Shown here: in pieces, positions 10,804-20,805 of the stretch
How positions within the stretch are numbered: position 1 is the first letter of the stretch
Layout: each line of letters opens with the position of its first letter
Assembly: GCA_016169945.1 (NCBI GenBank)
Contig: JADLSH010000158.1
Location: 221,001 to 285,000 of the forward strand
Direction: 5' to 3'
Source: Trachythela sp. YZ-2020
Taxonomy: Eukaryota > Cnidaria > Anthozoa > Malacalcyonacea > Clavulariidae
DNA length: 64,000 nt
Position numbers and translations under genes: made by a program
The notes under the pieces: generated by a model
The model's database searches: none
The model's input: only the letters and a program-made list of their open reading frames with translations
What the model was told of the DNA's origin: nothing

Positions 10804-11877
10804 TCATCTGATTCTCGGTGGACGTAACTCTATTGGTGTTTGTCGTCTTCTTGAGTCTGCCCGACACATCATTTGCTGAAACAGATGTTTGAAAGCTTCT
10901 CTGTATGTTTGGTCCAGCCAAGCATAAATTATTGGATTGCATAGACTGTTAAACAGTGGAAGAACGTCCGATAGATTAATAAACCAGTATAATGTATTGT
11001 TAAATATAGGAAAATTTGGATAGTAATATTGCAGCAATACAAAAATAAAGTAAGGAGCCCAGCAAAACATAAACACTCCCGCGACAAGCAACAGCATTCT
11101 AATCACTTTCATATCTTGACGAAAAGCAGTTCGTTGGTTCTTATCATTGGACGTTTGGCGGAGTTGGCCATTTCGCAGCATTTTTTGTCGTTTATGAGCA
11201 ACAGCAAAAATGAGAGTGTACATAATCACTATGAATATGCTGGGTAGAAAAAACGCACTTACTGACACAAAAGCGTAGAATCTTTTGACTTTGTTATCGT
11301 CGGCCGCGATAGGACATAAAATGTTGCCGCCGGTATACAGAATTCCGTAGCTCCCTGAATGAGGAGTGGCGGCGTAAGTGGCAAAGGCAGTTGAAATGAA
11401 AACAATGATGAAGATTACTTTCAGTGATGTAGAAGTTGTCATTCGTGATTTATACCGAAATGGCTTGCTAATTTTAAGATATCGGTCAAAACTAATGAAG
11501 GTCAGTGTATAAATAGATGTTGTTAACGCAAAGGTATCTATCCACACCATAAAACGACACAGATGAATAGATATGGTGATTCGCGATTCATAATCGACAA
11601 TGAGTTGATACAACTTCAGTGGTCCTATAAACATTCCAACCAAAATATCAGCGACAGCCAGACAAGCAATAAAATATTTATTAGGTTGATGAAGACTTCT
11701 TTCTCTCCAGGTCACAACCAAAACCAAAGTATTTCCCAGAATTGTGAAGATGGTGATGAAAATTAATATAATTTTCAATGATAAGCTAATTTTCGGAATT
11801 GCTAAAAATATCACCCCATCATTGTCCGTCAAAATCTCCATCTCTGTTTGATTTGTACGATTGTTTGACAACATCAA
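10804..11877 (-). CDS. class A (rhodopsin-type) GPCR, aminergic-like, single exon
   Basis: A 357-residue seven-helix receptor for the plasma membrane, starting at ATG. Two N-glycosylation sequons lie near the N-terminus (N6-R-T, N9-Q-T). TM1 is about 33-57 with N49 (GN), TM2 68-92 with D77 (LAVAD), and TM3 has C107, D114 and DRY 131-133. ECL2 has C188, partner of C107. TM5 has P212, TM6 has CWAP at 272-275, and TM7 has NPIIY at 314-318. D114 is at position 3.32, the amine-binding Asp of biogenic amine receptors, and 6.51/6.52 are aromatic (Y276, F277). TM4 lacks the usual W4.50, and TM7 lacks the Tyr at 7.43, so the ligand is open. It ends in a short basic tail. No frameshift or stop, and no intron visible. 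The only convincing host gene in the window; decayed paralogues of its locus lie at 21-41 kb. Confidence 0.9.
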   Translation of the reverse strand: MMLSNNRTNQTEMEILTDNDGVIFLAIPKISLSLKIILIFITIFTILGNTLVLVVTWRERSLHQPNKYFIACLAVADILVGMFIGPLKLYQLIVDYESRITISIHLCRFMVWIDTFALTTSIYTLTFISFDRYLKISKPFRYKSRMTTSTSLKVIFIIVFISTAFATYAATPHSGSYGILYTGGNILCPIAADDNKVKRFYAFVSVSAFFLPSIFIVIMYTLIFAVAHKRQKMLRNGQLRQTSNDKNQRTAFRQDMKVIRMLLLVAGVFMFCWAPYFIFVLLQYYYPNFPIFNNTLYWFINLSDVLPLFNSLCNPIIYAWLDQTYREAFKHLFQQMMCRADSRRRQTPIELRPPRIR

Positions 11878-12161
11878 TGCAAAACATGACTCTAGGTAAT
11901 GAATAAAAAATACTGCACTAGTAAGAAAAATTTGGACAGGGTTCTAGTAATACGCGCTTTCTAATAAGCCACTAAGCCAATGTTTCGCCTATGACGTCAT
12001 GCATGACACAACTTCTAAATTATTTCAATATTTTTATTTAGTTCTTTATTTCTGATATATTTCAAAGAATTTAGCTGCAATTTTATATAAAATATACTAA
12101 CAGAAATTAAAGAATTAAAAAGCCGAGCACATGACATCAGTGGGGGAAATCTCGATTGGTC
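11878..12161 (-). promoter_or_regulatory. GPCR 5' flank conserved in the third tandem unit
   Basis: This upstream segment contains TTTCGCCTATGACGTCAT and AT-rich sequence. It aligns with 38735-38965 in the third unit, where no GPCR coding sequence remains. The TGACGTCA-like core resembles a CRE site. A regulatory role is inferred only from position. The last 8 bases (12154-12161, GATTGGTC) are the left target duplication of the adjoining MITE. Confidence 0.4.
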
Positions 12162-12444
12162 CATAGTTAATAAAGATAACATGGTTAGGAAACTCGTCAA
12201 ACTGCAAAGCAGCTAACAATTGAATGGGATTTATGTTGAACGGTACCTGACCGTGCACAAATCTTTTGTTTTACATTCAGTAATATTTCAGAAACACGGT
12301 TTGGAGATTAAACCCAAACGTTTCTATTGGTCATTCATAAAAATACAATATATCCACTAACCGTGACCGTGCACAAATGCAAACAAAAAGATAGAACAAA
12401 AGAGAAAGTCGAATTTCCTAACCATTCCACACATTATTAACTAT
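12162..12444. mobile_element. MITE upstream of the GPCR, 8-bp TSD, empty site known
   Basis: About 283 bp with ~35-bp imperfect inverted ends. The left starts CATAGTTAATAA and both arms share ATGGTTAGGAAA. It is flanked by direct repeats GATTGGTC at 12154-12161 and 12445-12452. The paralogous sequence in the third unit (about 38950-38970) reads ...CTTGATTGGTCATCG without the element, which is an empty site. The 8-bp duplication suggests hAT, but the end bases are not diagnostic. Lies about 285 bp upstream of the GPCR start codon. Confidence 0.85.
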
Positions 12445-12452
12445 GATTGGTC

Positions 12453-13576
12453 ATACTTTCGTCAAGTATTCATGCAGGGATTATACATGCATTAATTACG
12501 CATTCATGCCTTTTCGGCCAGGAAGAGCAAGACAAACCTCTCATCCAATTTTCATCTAAACTGAACTTAAATTTGACCGATTGGTTTCTAGCCTACGGCC
12601 ATCTATACTCCACTACTTTATGTTTATATTAAACTGTTTGATAGTTTTTGAACAACCTGTTGACAGAAAAACAACCAAACACACAAACAGCTCAAGCTGA
12701 AAATATGACGTCTTGGCGGAGGTCATAAACGCTTTTTTCGCCTGTATAGTAAAGCATGTCAGTCATCTTTTGCACAAACCTTGTGTTTGAGTACCATTCA
12801 TTTCTACCATCAGAGATGTATTCAGTATATCCATTACACAATCAAACGATATTTTATAGACAATTCTTCAAATAAGTGAAAGAAAAATAGTAATTATTTA
12901 TTTTCTATTATGATTATCGTAATCCTTTATTAAGCCCCTCTCTCAAATAAAGCTGCCTTTCGCATAGCAACCTTTAACAGTAATTAATTTATTAAATCCC
13001 CCTCTCTATATTACACCCCTCCCCCTTCACACCAAAAAACACATATATTATCGTGGAAGTTCACCTTAGTTTCTTGGGTTGTTTTCTTTCAATTCGGATA
13101 ACCCCACTTCTCCATTAATCTCCCTCTATATTAAGTACCCCCTGCCTATTAATCGCCCTCTCTATTAGGGCCCCTCTCCAATAATTTACCCCCTCTTCCA
13201 CTCAAACTTGCAAGAGAATTGCGATAATTTGTACATATATTTTTGAAATCACAGTCTGAAAGGGGCATGCACGTATCACGACGTTGATTGCATTATATAC
13301 CTGCACATAGTTTTTTGTTATTCTGTTTCTTGCGAACATAAATATCGCCAATGAGAACAGATAGCCATTTCATTTTGATATTTTAATTTGAATTAATTAT
13401 GTTCACCATAAGGTTTTTACAACCCAATATCTACAAAGGTTACCGGTGGCAAACGGTTTAACACCTTTATTAAAGTAGTTGACATGAAGGTATATATAGG
13501 CTTATAACCAATTACAGCTTTTCGAGCAAAGGCAGCACTTTCTCCCTCACTTATTTTATGACCCGGGTGTTGCTTC
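12453..13576. other. unassigned intergenic sequence
   Basis: No gene. About 12930-13200 is C/T-rich, with repeated phrases of the CCCCTCTCTATTA type. Confidence 0.5.
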
Positions 13577-13649
13577 GACACGGGGATTTGAACCAATGAC
13601 GTAGCGCTTCACAGTTCGATGCTTAAATAACTGAGCTAACAGCGGCGTT
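13577..13649 (-). repeat. degenerate tRNA-like SINE head (second family)
   Basis: The minus strand shows an A-box-like TTAGCTCAGTTATTTAAGC and a B-box-like GGTTCAAATCC at normal spacing, but the arms are eroded. It differs from the SINE at 5-9 kb. A plus-strand remnant of that other family (CTCCTGGTTAGGTTTAAAAT) lies just before 13830. Confidence 0.6.
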
Positions 13650-13829
13650 ATGAGTGTGCTCTAGTTAACTATACAATATATCACATCCTAAAATGCGAGC
13701 ATCTCCTTCGATAAAACAAAATATTTAATGGTTCTTCTCGGTAAAAGGAAGTTAGCCCGGGATCAGTTGATTTCTGCAGAAGGGCTTATAGTTGATATTT
13801 TCACAACTGCTCCTGGTTAGGTTTAAAAT

Positions 13830-14731
13830 ATGTATGGCTTCCTTTTGAACAACGGCTTATCGAGTATGTACGCGGATGATACAAATATTAGCTTCCAAAG
13901 CTCTAATCTTATTGATTTCGAAGATATTATGAACACTGAGCTGAGTAGCTTAAACACTTGGCTCATAGCAAATAGATTGAGCTTAAATATAGCTAAGACA
14001 GTATTCATGGTCATTATTGGCTCTCGGCAGAGGCTGATGAGGCATGATGTGAGTAATCTCAACATGTGCGTAGATAATATTCAAATAAAAAGAGTTCAGC
14101 ACACGAAATCCTTACGCTTAACCATTGATGAAAACTTAACCTGGAAGAACCATGTTAATGTTATTTGTAAAAAAATATCATCAGCAATTGGAGCTCTTAA
14201 ACGAGTGAGGCGATTTATATGTAGGCAAACGGCGGAGAAAGCCTACAGAGGCTTAATTGAACCTTACTTTAATTACTGCTGTTCAGTTTGGGACGGTATC
14301 GGCAGCCAGTTGAGCAGTAAACTACAAAAACTACAAAATCGTGCCGCTCGTATGATTGCAGAATGCACATACGAAACCTCCTCGAGCTCTCTATTAGAGG
14401 AGATAAATTGGCACAAGTTATCTATTAATCGCAAAAAAACACAAAGCAATCCTTATGTAGCTACAAAACTATTAATAAGAGCGTACCTCAGTACCTACAA
14501 GATCTTTTTAGCTGGAAATCTTGTCCTTATAGCTTGCAGAGAGATAATGAGAATAAACTGTTTGTTCCCAAGCCGCACACGGATTATTTAAAACGCTCCT
14601 TCAGCTATGACGGAGCAGTTGTATGGAATAGTTTACCAACAGAACTTCGATCGGCACAATCTCTCAGTGTCTTTAAAGGAGGTTTAGAAATTTTGTTAGC
14701 TTCTACAGACTCACACACGCCAACGATGTAA
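13830..14731 (+). pseudogene. 5'-truncated LINE, C-terminal half of reverse transcriptase
   Basis: The frame begins just before the RT catalytic box (MYADDT, residues 14-19 of the first frame) and continues through the thumb (GLIEPYFNYCCSVWDG, LQKLQNRAARMI). Around 14440-14534 the frame shifts: the C-terminal block KLFVPKPHTDYLKRSFSYDGAVVWNSLP is read in the frame ending at 14731. It lacks endonuclease and palm, has at least one frameshift, and directly abuts SINE-tail sequence on its left. CR1/L2-like superfamily by its C-terminal motifs. Dead. Confidence 0.85.
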
Positions 14732-14959
14732 ATCAGTCTCTTTTTTTTCTTTTTTTTTTTTTTTTTAATCAGCTTTATTGGACATACATATCAAAGGCTA
14801 CATAATATTATACAAACAAAGAAAATTACAGGGTATACGTCCAATGGGGCTAGCGCAAACGGGACAACGAGACCCATGCAGGGCACCACCCCTATAAAAC
14901 TAAACTAGTGAAAACAAACTTATTGACTATACAGAATATATACATATATAACTTAGGAC

Positions 14960-15370
14960 TTAAGTACGGTGACAGGGGCAGTCTCTTATGAGCGACCAAG
15001 TACATGTCATATCTACATTAAAAGTACTGTTCACCAAGTATGTCGTGTGCAAAAAGCTTTTAAAAATACTTAGACTGGCAAACTTTTCAGGTGAGGCTAT
15101 TTTACATATATAGTTCCAAGGCTTTACTATTCTATTAAAAAACGATGCCTGAAAGGTGGATGTATTACAAAAGGAGTGTTTTAGCATTAGGGTTGGATTC
15201 TGTGCGCGAGATCGGTTGTGTTCTACGAAGGTTAAAAGTTGATTAATGTTTAAATCGGTATAACCAAAAATACATTTATAAACCAACACAAGATCTCTGA
15301 TTTCTCGATCATAAGTTAGTGGCAATAGATTTAGAGATTTCAGCCTGTCTTCATATGACAGCTCACCCAT
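14960..15370 (-). pseudogene. LINE C-terminal region
   Basis: Continues the RT protein after a frameshift at about 15365. MGELSYEDRLKSLNLLPL is the expected sequence after RRATRWILRTK in the previous frame. It runs to the end of the element's coding region. 136 codons, no catalytic residues. Confidence 0.75.
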
Positions 15371-16248
15371 TTAGTTCTTAGAATCCATCGAGTTGCCCGT
15401 CTCTGTACTCGTTCTAAGAGAATCTGCAACTTTGCATTGGCAGGTGACCAAACCTCAATTGCGTAGCACAGCTGCGACTTTACCAAAGCTAAATAAAGTG
15501 TTCGTCTAACTTTGGTGTCTGTGATGAGAGGACATGTTCTTTTCAGGAGACCGAGCATCCTATTAGCTTTGCTGACGATTGAGAAGATGTGAGTGTCCCA
15601 AGTTAGCTTGCTATTAACGATAACTCCTAGGTCTTTTTCCTGTTGAACGCGTTGTAAAATGGCGTTGTCCAGATGGTAGTCCGTAAGTATAGGCGATTTC
15701 TTCCGAGTGACCGTTAACACCTTACACTTGGAAGCATTAAACTTCATATTGGAGTTATGACTCCAAGTATTTAGGTTCGATATGTCACGTTGCAGGTTCT
15801 TACAGTCACTTCGGGACGAAATAGGGCGGTATAATTTTGTGTCATCTGTATAGAGAGCTGAACTCGTCTGTTCCTGGATCGAGTCAGGTAGGTCATTAAT
15901 AAAGATGACAAACAGCAGGGGTCCAGCAAGACTTCCTTGGGGCACACCAGAGGTGACTGGTAGGTACTGAGAGGTAACACCGTCTATCACAACTCTCTGA
16001 TATCTAAGGTTGAGATAGTCCTTAAACCAGTTAAGAAGTTGACCCGTTACGCCATACCATTTAAGTTTCTGGATAAGAATGACATGGTCTACAGAGTCAA
16101 ACGCCTTGGCGAAATCAAAATAAAGCATATCAGTTTGAGTGTTCCGGTCGAGTGATTTACCAATAGAGTGGAGAACATGCAGGAGTTGTGTCACACAAGA
16201 ACGATTACGCATGAAACCGTACTGAAGTTCGGTGATTAGACATGACAC
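15340..16248 (-). pseudogene. LINE reverse transcriptase
   Basis: RT palm and thumb. FDFAKAFDSVDH carries the first catalytic Asp, GVPQGSLAGPLLF follows, and the catalytic box is YTDD where most relatives have YADD. The thumb contains LGVIVNSKLTWDTH. Just upstream (about 16250-16440) the RPISLLS block is present in another frame and is followed by an apparent small deletion and a stop before ITELQYGFMRNRSC. The copy is inactive. Confidence 0.85.
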
Positions 16249-16371
16249 GTGGGCATAGAACCTATTGCAGACGCAGTACTAACCATTGACAATAAAGAGA
16301 TGGGTCTGTAGTTTCCGGCAGGTTCCTTCAGATCTTTCTTGTGCACAGGAGTTACGTCTGCATTCTTCCAT

Positions 16372-18336
16372 TCAGCTGGAAAACGCCCAGTGCGCAGAGA
16401 GTGGTTGAACAAAGCTATTTTCCTTGCTACATTGTTTTAGAATGTGTGCAGGAATTCCATCTGGACCGGACGCTTTAGATGAATCTAAGCCAGCCAAGCA
16501 AAGTTCCACTTCTTTCACAGACAGCTGTACATCGGAGATTTCAACATTTGATCGATTGGGGTTAGAGGGCATACTAGAAAATGTGTTGGGAGAAGTAAAC
16601 ACAGAGCAAAAGTACGAATTAAAGAGCTCAGCTTTTTCTCCAGAGGTCTTGGCTGATTGTCCATTATGCGTAATGACAGAGTCTACTCCTGACCGATGAT
16701 GTAATACCGCTTTATGATAGCTCCAGAACAGTTTTGGATTTTCACGGAAAGAACCCACGATTTTATTGAGGTAATCACGATGTTTATGCCTGACAAGGTT
16801 TTTGATGTCATTACTTAGAGATCTAAGTTTACGTTTGCGTTGATCAGTTATAATTTCGCGGTATTTATTGAGAGCTCGATATTTCTTGCGCAGGAGGTGC
16901 CTGATTTCTCCGTCAATCCATGGAGGAGAGTTTGTGTCTTTTATAACTTTAACAGGGACACATTTATCTACTGCAGCTAAAAATAATTCTTTCCACCGAA
17001 ACCAGTAGAGATCAACATCATCAGAGAAGGACATGTCTAATGCGTTAAGCTGTAGACGGTTACGAAGGGCCTCGAAATCTGCTCTCTTGTAGTTGTACAC
17101 TTTACGTTGCACGCGCTTTGCTCGCTTGAACTTCAGCCGTATAGAGAAATCTACTAGGTAGTGATCAGAGGGGAAATTACTTTCCACTGGAGTGGAAGTG
17201 GAGACGTGGTCGATAACTTCAGGACAGTTGGAGAGAAGCAAGTCGAGTTTGTTTCCTGCTATATGCGTAGGACCTTTAATGAATTGAGTGAGGAAGTTAT
17301 CTTTTGTTAGGACGCAGAATTCATTGACCTCCTGAGACCCACCGATGTTAGTAGGGGCGGATTCATCAGGTGACCAAGTTAGAAATGGAAGGTTAAAGTC
17401 ACCAACAACTACGACACACGCTGATTCAGGAGTTCCTTGTAGAGACAAATTAAGCTTGTGCAAGTCTTCTGGTCCAGGTTCGGGATGGTAAACAGTATAG
17501 AGAATAACTGACTTACTGTTATCCTTAATCAGTTCAACAACAGCAAGTTCAACATTGTCTCTCTCAAGGTCTTGTCGATGAGTGGACCTAATGTCAGACT
17601 TCACAGCAATTAAAACCCCTCCGCCAGTCTTTCCAACCCTGTCTTTGCGATAAATGTTATAGCCAGTAAGGATTTCTGATGACATAACTGAGTCGTTCAA
17701 CCAGGTTTCACATATACAGACAACGTCATAACAATTACTGTAGACCAGCTGCTGTATTAGGGTTATTTTACAAACTTTGTTGGAAGGGTTTTCTTCAAGG
17801 GGAACGAAAGCTTTAATACTACGTACGTTCATATAGAGGACATTTAAACCGCCGAGATAAGTAGGAGAGTTGTTATTAACGTGAGCGGGACCGGGGTTAG
17901 TAGCAATGTCGCCAGCTAACAAGATCGAGATAAGCACATGATTTGAGTCGTTGGCGATTCGTAAATCCATACCATAGCGATAGTATTTTGGTAGGTTAAA
18001 ACTTCTCAACTTTGTATCTCGGGTAGAAATCCAGACAAAACATAGTTTATCAGGCAGTCGTGCTAGTTCGGAGCTAATTGCTATATTACCTAGAGGCAGA
18101 CTAGCATCAGGTTGACAAAGAGTCGGAGACGGCTTTAATTTTAGACACAGACTGAAAATTGTTAGTATAATTACAAAACTCTGAACTGTTCCCATTGCTG
18201 TGATGATAGGCATATTGGGTATCTCAGACAAAACTAAGAAGTTGATAGTTCTTTGCTTGATATATAATATGCATATGTAGTAGAGAATGATCAGGCGATA
18301 ATACCAGATAGGAAGTTGAATGTCACGAAATATCAC
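16372..18336 (-). pseudogene. LINE APE endonuclease and N-terminal region
   Basis: The open frame starts at a GTG triplet, and the first ATG is residue 42, at about 18213. A hydrophobic stretch at about residues 52-66 precedes a 2A-like motif (143-150). The APE-type endonuclease follows: NVRS, CICETWLND (catalytic Glu), VVVGDFNLPF and FPSDHYLVDF, which nick target DNA for target-primed reverse transcription. A linker leads to KASGPDGIPAHILKQ at the RT start. The frame is lost at an A-rich run near 16425, and RT sequence continues in another frame (FNHSLRTGRFPAEWKNAD). Confidence 0.85.
17887..17910 (-). other. 2A-like ribosome-skipping motif in LINE leader
   Basis: Residues 143-150 read DIATNPGP, close to the 2A consensus D-V/I-E-x-N-P-G-P but with Ala for Glu. 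Preceding residues LISILLAG resemble the hydrophobic run before 2A sites. 2A-like sequences at this position are known in some metazoan CR1-type LINEs. Whether this variant works is unknown. Confidence 0.6.
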
Positions 18337-19304
18337 GTTACAGATTACAGTTCAGGCCATAAATTATTTGACGTCGTAGATTATTTGACGAAATACTTTA
18401 GTCTTTACGGATCGGGAAATCAACAAAATAAGACTAGAGTATAAAATGACGCAAGATGTACTATTATGACGAGTAATTGACGTTCCAAGACCTGAACACA
18501 AACTTCATAACCAATAAGACACGAGACACGAACTAATATAGTTGTTGCCACGGTAACTCGAGGTGAGACGCCGGGAATTATTCAAAAATCCCAACGGCCA
18601 AAATTGAACAAAACGAGATAATTCAAGTTGTCTTTAACCAAATAAAATAAAAACCGTGACACAATATTAGGAAGACGATTTACAGTTCACTGAGAGATTA
18701 TCAAACAGATCCAGCAAATATATAACGAGATATTCAAAATACACCAGAAGTAGACGCTGTCTGTGATCTATATACACAGACGAGTACGATAAAACAATCC
18801 ACGATAGATGTGTGAAACGATGAATTTACAGCATGGAAAATATATCCACAAAACAATGGGATGATTGTATATAATTTGATTCCAAATTTATATAGATTCG
18901 AAGTATTTTGAGGTAGTAACTAGTCGAAATATACGGAGGTCAGCAGTACCCGGCCTGCCGCATCAACAGCGTCTTTATGACTTTAGTCATTCCCTCACGG
19001 ATTTTAGAGCGAATTTAAGCTCTTTGATTAAAGCATCGTTGTTTTGAGAGTTGTACGGTATCATTCATTCTTTGTAAATAGTATTACTTTTATTTGTTTC
19101 TTCTTCTATATTTATATATATATTTCTAAAATTCATTAATTATTCATAGGCAAAATACAAAGGAAACTCGTGACCCGTAGCGGATCTATATATTTGATAT
19201 AGACTTGCTCAAATTTTCTCCTTCAATTTTTAAAGCGTAGATAACATCAATCTTCAAAATTCCAACGCCAGTGAGCGTACAAAACGAGTCATTTTAGAAG
19301 TCAT
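18337..19304. other. unassigned sequence between LINE and Penelope element
   Basis: May include LINE 5' UTR at its left end. No gene, RNA or repeat could be recognised. Confidence 0.4.
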
Positions 19305-19399
19305 ATACAAACCTTACAGTTCGGCCTTTATCAGATCTAAAACACTCGGCTGCGCCTCGATGTTTTAAATCTGATAAAGACCTCTTGTGCGGTTTGTAT
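19305..19399. repeat. 95-bp imperfect hairpin
   Basis: Arms of about 40 bases (ATACAAACC...TTTATCAGAT and its inverted partner ATCTGATAAAG...GGTTTGTAT) around a short GC-rich loop (GGCTGCGCCTCG). This could be a short inverted-repeat element or remnant. No target duplication is evident. Confidence 0.65.
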
Positions 19400-19549
19400 A
19401 TATTACATATATACATATATATCAGGTGAATATTGCGACTGATTTTTCAACGCTAAGAAATTTGAATTAGGATTAATCTATAAAACGGATGACTCATATT
19501 ACAAATACGTACACATAGCTAACTGTGATAAGTGTCTGTTAATTGTTTG

Positions 19550-20571
19550 TTAGTGATTGCTTAGTAAATGTTTCTTCCTGTGTCTGCAAGTGGATACAAG
19601 TTCGTTTCTGCGGTTAAGTGAGCTTAGGTTCGGGTGACAAATAATGATGTATTTTTCATGCAGGCATAGATTACATCTCTTCGTTATATTCGAGTATGGC
19701 TTGCATTGTTTTAATATTTTCCAATTGATGGTGTAGTGGACATCTGATTCTTTCAATGTCCAGACATATTTGCTGAGCTCGGTGGCAGATTTATATTTTA
19801 GGTTTCTAAATGAGCTAGAGTGGTTTAGATATCGGGTTTTAAAAGTGCTTTCAGTCAGTCCTACGTAGGTTTCGGATTTCATGTTATCTTGTCTGGTGAC
19901 TGTGGCTTGATAGACTATTCCTTTCGCTTGGCATTTTTGGTCGAGCGGGCAAGTATTCTTCTGGCGACGACAATTACATGTTTCTTAATTACGGATTTGT
20001 TGTGCGAAGAGATGATGCTTTTCATGTTAGGCATGCAACTATAGCTCAACTTCAGAGTGTTCCTATTGAATATTTTACGGAGCGGGTGACCCTTCGGAAA
20101 ACATTCATCGATCGTCTGCAGGAATAATCGGCCGATGTTGGTGGCTACGTTTGAGCTGTAAGGTGGGTTAAACCATATAATATTCCTGCTTCTCGATCTC
20201 TTTGTTACCGGTGGGTTTGGGTTGAAGTTTAGGTTATATTCATAGCCACTTTTTCTTAGTGCTTCTTGGTAAGGAGGGACGGCCGAGTCAAATACTTGCT
20301 TATCAGAAGAGATGTTGGATAACCTCCTGTTGATTCCATCTGGTATTGTGCGAATAATTGCTGGCGGATGGTTGCTGCGGTGATTGACGTATTGTGGGAT
20401 ATTGCCTGGCTTACTGTATGGTTTGAACTTTCCAGTTCTCAGATCTAGGGTGATATCTAGGTAATCGACGCACTTCTTGTTCGCTTCGATGGTTAGCTTT
20501 AAGCTGTGGTCGTTGAAAATTTTGCAAATATCCTTCTTGATATTCTCTATTTCTATTTCATGGGTGATTCA
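19550..20571 (-). pseudogene. Penelope RT C-terminus and GIY-YIG endonuclease
   Basis: Reading the minus strand, [20 protein letters not shown] and [21 protein letters not shown] are the end of a Penelope-type RT. After a frameshift near 19980 comes the GIY-YIG nuclease: a Cys-rich CNCR...CPLDQKC lead-in, GIVYQA and TYVGLT as the GIY and YIG strands, an Arg in FKTRYLNH, and a Glu in NLCLHEKYII. It ends NELVSTCRHRKKHLL. The nuclease of these elements nicks target DNA. The only visible defect in this part is the frameshift, but the RT is incomplete. Confidence 0.88.
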
Positions 20572-20584
20572 ATACCATCATACA

Positions 20585-20805
20585 AGCTAAGAAATCTCTT
20601 CTCTTCAATGAAGGCGTGGCGTGGTGCAAGAAATCTTCCAACTCCCTCTTCGATGTGACCATGGGTAGTTTTTGACGGAGCTGAAACATGCGAACTGGTA
20701 GGCTCCTACCTACTATCAAAGCTATCTCCAAAGTATGGCAACAACATTGGTCTATACAGAGACAACGGGCTAGCCGCTTTCTATGAATCACCCAGAGAAA
20801 TAGAG
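20585..20805 (+). pseudogene. Penelope RT core fragment, inverted
   Basis: Plus-strand reading gives [19 protein letters not shown] and LFDVTMGSF. After a one-base frameshift near 20670 it continues [16 protein letters not shown] and [28 protein letters not shown] is the RT catalytic box of Penelope-like elements; here the second Asp is Asn. The last residues repeat the first ones of the minus-strand part, showing the two pieces were contiguous before insertion. Confidence 0.82.

Larger units (their letters stand above)
14741..18336 (-). mobile_element. CR1/L2-like LINE, full-length-like but frameshifted
   Basis: A minus-strand non-LTR retrotransposon. The poly-T at about 14741-14766 is its poly(A) tail, preceded on the element strand by CAATAAAGC, a polyadenylation-like signal. 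From 5' to 3' it encodes an N-terminal leader with a 2A-like motif, an APE endonuclease, RT, and a C-terminal region ending WSLIRDCPCHRT. Coding is broken into three frames, so the copy is inactive. The 5' limit is unknown and may extend beyond 18336. It abuts the plus-strand LINE fragment that ends about 14731. Confidence 0.88.
19420..20805 (-). mobile_element. Penelope-like element with inverted 5' segment
   Basis: The 3' part (RT end plus GIY-YIG endonuclease) lies on the minus strand at 19550-20571. The preceding RT block lies on the plus strand at about 20585-20805. Both parts contain the same overlap (GAATCACCCA...GAAATAGAGAAT), so together they are one RT cut in the middle with its upstream half inverted. 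This is the arrangement produced by twin priming in L1. Right of 20806 the sequence matches the tandem unit flank (TAACACTGGAAATCGTG). The lower boundary is approximate. Confidence 0.82.
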
